DNA of 18,525 nt, taken from assembly GCA_036782755.1 (NCBI GenBank), contig DAIPYL010000030.1:1-18525 (forward strand), in the 5' to 3' direction. This DNA comes from Jeotgalicoccus sp036782755. Lineage in GTDB: Bacteria; Bacillota; Bacilli; Staphylococcales; Salinicoccaceae. The position numbers and the translations under genes were made by a program. The notes under the pieces are model-generated. The model saw nothing but the letters and a program-made list of their open reading frames with translations, did no database searches and was not told the origin of the DNA. How positions within the stretch are numbered: position 1 is the stretch's first letter; every line of letters starts with the position of its first letter. Positions 16,337 to 18,525 of this stretch are shown piece after piece.

Positions 16337-16365
16337 ATTATCTTTTATTTGACCAGTGTGGTCAA
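16337..16365 (-). promoter_or_regulatory. Predicted sigma-A promoter of the tetR-fni-crtNMP operon
   Basis: On the minus strand TTGACC (16365-16360) and GATAAT (16342-16337) are separated by exactly 17 nt. Transcription would start near 16330, just ahead of the GGAGGG at 16326-16321. Confidence 0.65.
16349..16365. promoter_or_regulatory. 17-bp inverted repeat, probable TetR-family operator
   Basis: TTGACCAGTGTGGTCAA consists of perfect 7-bp arms around a 3-bp centre. It covers the -35 hexamer and the first part of the spacer of the predicted tetR promoter. The size and position are typical of TetR-family operators that repress their own gene. Confidence 0.7.
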
Positions 16366-16379
16366 GTTATAAGATTTAA

Positions 16380-16413
16380 AAACAGCATTCCCTAAAATTA
16401 GAAAATGCTGTTT
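16380..16413 (-). terminator. Terminator of the crtO-crtQ unit
   Basis: A 10-bp stem (16380-16389 with 16404-16413) has an inner CTAA/TTAG pairing and is followed on the minus strand by five Ts. It lies 11 nt after the crtQ stop and separates crtOQ from the tetR operon. Confidence 0.8.
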
Positions 16414-16424
16414 CTGGGCTTATA

Positions 16425-17549
16425 TTAGTCATCATCTTTTTTAACTGAAATACGCTGACCTTTCCAGACAACCTGTTTTTTTATATTGATGTTGTACCAG
16501 GACAAGCTGTAAATCATAAAGAAGAACAGGATATATACAGGGTATAAAAAAATATCGAGCCACCCAAGCCTGATTACTTTATCAGCAAGCATATAGAAAG
16601 AAATACCGTAAATTACGTATGCTGTGAGTGCGGGTATGACAGGGATAACGGGAATCAGTAATGAAATCAGTAAAGCTGACAAGGCAGTCATACCGCCTCC
16701 GAGAAATAAAATAATCATCGTCATATGTACAGGATGAGTATTAGTTGAGCCGCGGGCGATATGTTTTGACCACCCGCCTGTGAGTTCCTTCAGCCCATTA
16801 GGGTACATTCTCATACCGACATTATCACCGCCGAGATACAGTTTCACAGGTAATGAATACTTCTGATAAGCTTTGAAAATACCTTCACCTTCGATGATTT
16901 TCTCCTTTGAAGCTCTATGACCGCCAGTTTTTTTATAGTCAAGCTGATTAGTCATCATTACAGGGCCAAATACTGTAGACGATGTATTTAATGATTTAAA
17001 TGCGGAGAATACGTTTATTCCCATAACGGTAATCAGGTTAAAAACTGCTGACAGTTTTTCATATAATTTCTTTGTTTTATGTCTAGGCTGGACGGACAGC
17101 ACTCCGGAATTATGCTGTTCAGCATACAGAGTAATCATTTGTTCAAGTGCGTGACTGTCTGTAAATTCGATATCTGCATCCATAAACATAATTAAATCAT
17201 GAGATGCATAATCAACACCTGTGTAACAGACAAAACTCTTCCCGTTCCACGGGTTTTCGTCCAATTTAACCTCAATAACATCAAAACTTTTTAGAACTTC
17301 CGAAGTGTTATCATCTGAACCATCGTTGACTACGATAATTTCAGCCTTAGCCGTTTGCTTAAAAATACTGTTGATAAGATGAGGAAGATTCCGGGCTTCA
17401 TTTTTGGCAGGAATAATAATGCTCACGGACGTATTCTGTGAAGAAATTGAAAAAGCTGGTGATTTCTTTAAAAATTTAGGACTGAAAAAGACCAGTCTGC
17501 CGCATATAATTGTTATGAGTATAAAAATAAATATTGCTGTTTGAATCAT
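16425..17549 (-). CDS. crtQ: 4,4'-diaponeurosporenoate glycosyltransferase (CrtQ), GT2 family
   Basis: The 374-residue product (S. aureus CrtQ: 375) has an N-terminal membrane helix (about 3-22) and a GT2 catalytic domain. Visible motifs are VSIIIPAKNEARNLPHLI, VVNDGSDDNT, the metal-binding DxD-like D124-A-D126 in MFMDADIEF, and VLSVQPRHKTKKLYEKLSAV. About three C-terminal helices follow from residue 265, then a basic tail (VVWKGQRISVKK) also present in CrtQ. It attaches glucose to the carboxyl group of 4,4'-diaponeurosporenoate in staphyloxanthin synthesis. GAGGGTGA precedes the ATG, and crtO ends 10 nt upstream. The order crtO-crtQ without crtP between them differs from S. aureus crtOPQMN. 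Confidence 0.9.
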   Translation of the reverse strand: MIQTAIFIFILITIICGRLVFFSPKFLKKSPAFSISSQNTSVSIIIPAKNEARNLPHLINSIFKQTAKAEIIVVNDGSDDNTSEVLKSFDVIEVKLDENPWNGKSFVCYTGVDYASHDLIMFMDADIEFTDSHALEQMITLYAEQHNSGVLSVQPRHKTKKLYEKLSAVFNLITVMGINVFSAFKSLNTSSTVFGPVMMTNQLDYKKTGGHRASKEKIIEGEGIFKAYQKYSLPVKLYLGGDNVGMRMYPNGLKELTGGWSKHIARGSTNTHPVHMTMIILFLGGGMTALSALLISLLIPVIPVIPALTAYVIYGISFYMLADKVIRLGWLDIFLYPVYILFFFMIYSLSWYNINIKKQVVWKGQRISVKKDDD

Positions 17550-17559
17550 TACATCACCC

Positions 17560-18060
17560 TCAGTTCAAGTCATCGTTTTTAAGCTGCCGTGCATACAATC
17601 TTTCAAATCTGGGCCGGTTGTATCTTTGAATAATGATAAAAGGGGTATTGCTCGCGAGTGCATAAATTCCGTGAATAATATAAGTCCATCTGGGATTGAA
17701 TAAAAGAATAAACGGCAGAGAGAATATAATCATCCAGTGAGTGACTTCAGCACGGTTAATTTCTATAATAAAAGATTTTAATGCAGCCGGACTTTTATCT
17801 TTCAGCTCAGACTTATTGTAGCTTCCGGTAAAAATCTGACCACCTTCTGGAACTATATCCTTCCATTTTCGGACTTGGAACAGTTTGTTCCATAGGCTGC
17901 CGCTTTTTTCAAAAGTATATGATTTTAATCTGAATGGCCCGCTGAAGTACTTGCGGTCATCGACATGTAAAAATATATAAGAAACAAAGTAATGAATGAA
18001 TCCCCATAAGACCGCGTTGAGAAAAAGGAGTTTAAAGATTTTTTTTGATTTGCAGAACAA
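17560..18060 (-). CDS. crtO: Glycosyl-4,4'-diaponeurosporenoate acyltransferase (CrtO)
   Basis: The 166-residue product (S. aureus CrtO: 165) shares the family signatures KSYTFEKSGSLWNKLFQVRKWKD (from residue 46), RAEVTHW (about 103-109) and IIIQRYNRPRFERL near the C-terminus. It has membrane helices at about 10-30, 110-122 and 126-146. It adds the fatty acyl chain to the sugar in the last staphyloxanthin step, at the membrane. Translation starts at TTG, well supported by AGGAGG 8 nt upstream (18069-18074) and by the absence of a nearby in-frame ATG. It is followed directly by crtQ. Its promoter appears to sit right behind an AT-rich palindrome. Confidence 0.88.
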   Translation of the reverse strand: MFCKSKKIFKLLFLNAVLWGFIHYFVSYIFLHVDDRKYFSGPFRLKSYTFEKSGSLWNKLFQVRKWKDIVPEGGQIFTGSYNKSELKDKSPAALKSFIIEINRAEVTHWMIIFSLPFILLFNPRWTYIIHGIYALASNTPFIIIQRYNRPRFERLYARQLKNDDLN

Positions 18061-18088
18061 TTAATCAGCCTCCTTCCGAGTATGTAAA

Positions 18089-18122
18089 AAATTGCTATTA
18101 TTAAAATTAATAATAGCAATTT
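18089..18122 (-). terminator. 34-bp AT-rich palindrome: likely terminator of the upstream small gene, possibly also an operator for crtO
   Basis: Arms of 16 bp (18089-18104 with 18107-18122) are perfectly complementary around AA. On the minus strand the second arm runs into six Ts, as in a rho-independent terminator, although the stem is only weakly GC. It overlaps the -10 and start region of the predicted crtO promoter. Confidence 0.6.
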
Positions 18123-18148
18123 ATATGATGTGTTAATAGTATTAGCAA
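18120..18148 (-). promoter_or_regulatory. Predicted promoter of crtO-crtQ
   Basis: On the minus strand TTGCTA (18148-18143) and TATAAA (18125-18120) are separated by 17 nt. The start would fall near 18113, inside the palindrome, so RNA begun here would lack the complete hairpin. No sigma-B type GTTT/GGGTA promoter was seen. Confidence 0.4.
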
Positions 18149-18157
18149 CTGAACCAA

Positions 18158-18334
18158 TCAGCCTTCCTCTTTAAATAAAATATAATCTCTGTACTCTTCG
18201 ACATCGATGCGATTTGCGATTTCACGCTTTACTCTGCTGATGTGATTTATTTTAGCTATATTGCTCATCGTGCTGTTCGCCTCGTATGCTTTCCACTCGT
18301 CCAATTCTAAAAATAGTTCACGTATGGTTTTCAT
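18158..18334 (-). CDS. 58-residue protein of unknown function under SAM riboswitch control
   Basis: I do not recognise this protein. The frame reaches back to 18445 through the riboswitch, but the ATG at 18334 has AGGTGG 8 nt upstream and lies after the riboswitch terminator, so translation clearly starts there. The 58 residues are charged and mostly helical in character (MKTIRELFLELDEWKAYE at the start, VKREIANRIDVEEYRDYIL toward the end). There is no membrane segment, signal peptide or cysteine. Its position directly behind an S-box leader predicts expression when S-adenosylmethionine is low, implying a role linked to methionine or SAM supply. It is the only gene between the riboswitch and an AT-rich terminator before crtO. 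Confidence 0.75.
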   Translation of the reverse strand: MKTIRELFLELDEWKAYEANSTMSNIAKINHISRVKREIANRIDVEEYRDYILFKEEG

Positions 18335-18360
18335 GAAATTACCACCTTTTTTTATTTTTT

Positions 18361-18396
18361 CAAATAAAATAGCTCTTCTCTGAATTAAGAAGAGCT
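18361..18396 (-). terminator. Expression-platform terminator of the SAM riboswitch
   Basis: The minus-strand stem AGCTCTTCT/AGAAGAGCT (18396-18388 with 18379-18371) with an 8-nt loop is followed by ATTTTATTT. Its CTTCTTA segment can alternatively pair with TAAGAAG at the 3' side of riboswitch helix P1, the expected antiterminator switch. Confidence 0.85.
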
Positions 18397-18404
18397 TTAC
18401 CCGA

Positions 18405-18511
18405 CTTCTTATCATCCAGTTTAAGTAAACTGTTGGACTTAGCACATCGCTTTACAGCTGTTGCCGGAGTTTCACAGGGCCAAATCCCTCCACTCACTCT
18501 TAATAAGAGAA
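18405..18511 (-). ncRNA. SAM-I (S-box) riboswitch aptamer
   Basis: On the minus strand the region from 18510 reads CTTATTAAGAG, then GTGGAGGGATTTGGCCC, TGTGAAACTCCGGCAACAGC, GCTAAGTCC and a P4 hairpin CAGTTT/AAACTG, closing with GATAAGAAG (18413-18405). These are the conserved blocks of the SAM-I aptamer in the right order: P1, the kink-turn and GGAGGGA...GGCCC of P2, GAAAC..CCGGCAAC of the core, P3 and P4. The closing helix pairs CTTAT with ATAAG. SAM binding stabilises P1 and lets the downstream terminator form. A -10-like TAAAAT sits at 18519-18514, and the matching -35 is beyond the window. Confidence 0.93.
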
Positions 18512-18525
18512 CTATTTTATTTAAT

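Noticed and set aside
18335..18445. Longer coding region for the 58-residue protein
   Set aside because: The extra codons fall inside the riboswitch and its terminator, and a strong ribosome binding site marks the ATG at 18334.
1..18525. CRISPR arrays, insertion sequences, transposases, phage genes or attachment sites
   Set aside because: No repeat-spacer pattern, transposase-like protein or terminal inverted repeat was seen. The only exact long repeat is the one at the assembly gap.

Overview
The window looks like a low-GC Gram-positive chromosome from the family Staphylococcaceae. The strongest evidence is a carotenoid gene set (crtO, crtQ, crtN, crtM, crtP) whose products resemble the staphyloxanthin enzymes of Staphylococcus aureus over their full lengths. 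A type 2 (FMN) isopentenyl-diphosphate isomerase, strong GGAGG-type ribosome binding sites, a CcpA cre box and an S-box leader fit the same picture. The crt genes are arranged differently from S. aureus, so a relative such as Jeotgalicoccus, Salinicoccus or Macrococcus is more likely than S. aureus; that genus-level guess is inference.

Left part (1-5020). The window opens in the 3' end of a TetR-type regulator, closed by a strong terminator. Facing it is a minus-strand operon of five genes: a BFD-like [2Fe-2S] protein, a 2Fe-2S ferredoxin-like subunit, two FAD oxidoreductase subunits and a BrnQ-type amino acid carrier. Together the first four look like a multi-subunit dye-linked amino acid or amine dehydrogenase (HcnABC / opine oxidase / hydroxyproline or proline dehydrogenase type). 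A perfect cre box in the leader implies carbon catabolite repression. A tRNA-Leu(CAG) gene lies upstream.

Middle part (5020-10555). An HD-domain phosphohydrolase gene on the plus strand converges on a minus-strand block: response regulator, sensor kinase, then a MacB/FtsX-type ABC permease and its ATPase. The order and ABC sequences resemble HssRS-HrtAB. The ABC promoter carries a direct repeat with an 11-bp period at the -35 region, as expected for an OmpR-type activator. A divergent NAD(P)-binding oxidoreductase gene follows.

Right part (10556-18525). A tetR-fni-crtN-crtM-crtP operon and a separate crtO-crtQ unit, all on the minus strand, encode isoprenoid supply and nearly all of a C30 carotenoid pathway. 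The tetR promoter holds a 17-bp perfect inverted repeat, a likely autoregulatory operator. crtM is split in this sequence by 100 Ns, but the flanks carry the same 55 bp on both sides; collapsing that overlap restores one open frame, so the break is an assembly artefact. At the right edge a SAM-I (S-box) riboswitch with its terminator precedes a 58-residue protein of unknown function, directly upstream of crtO. I regard this riboswitch-controlled orphan as the least explained element of the window.
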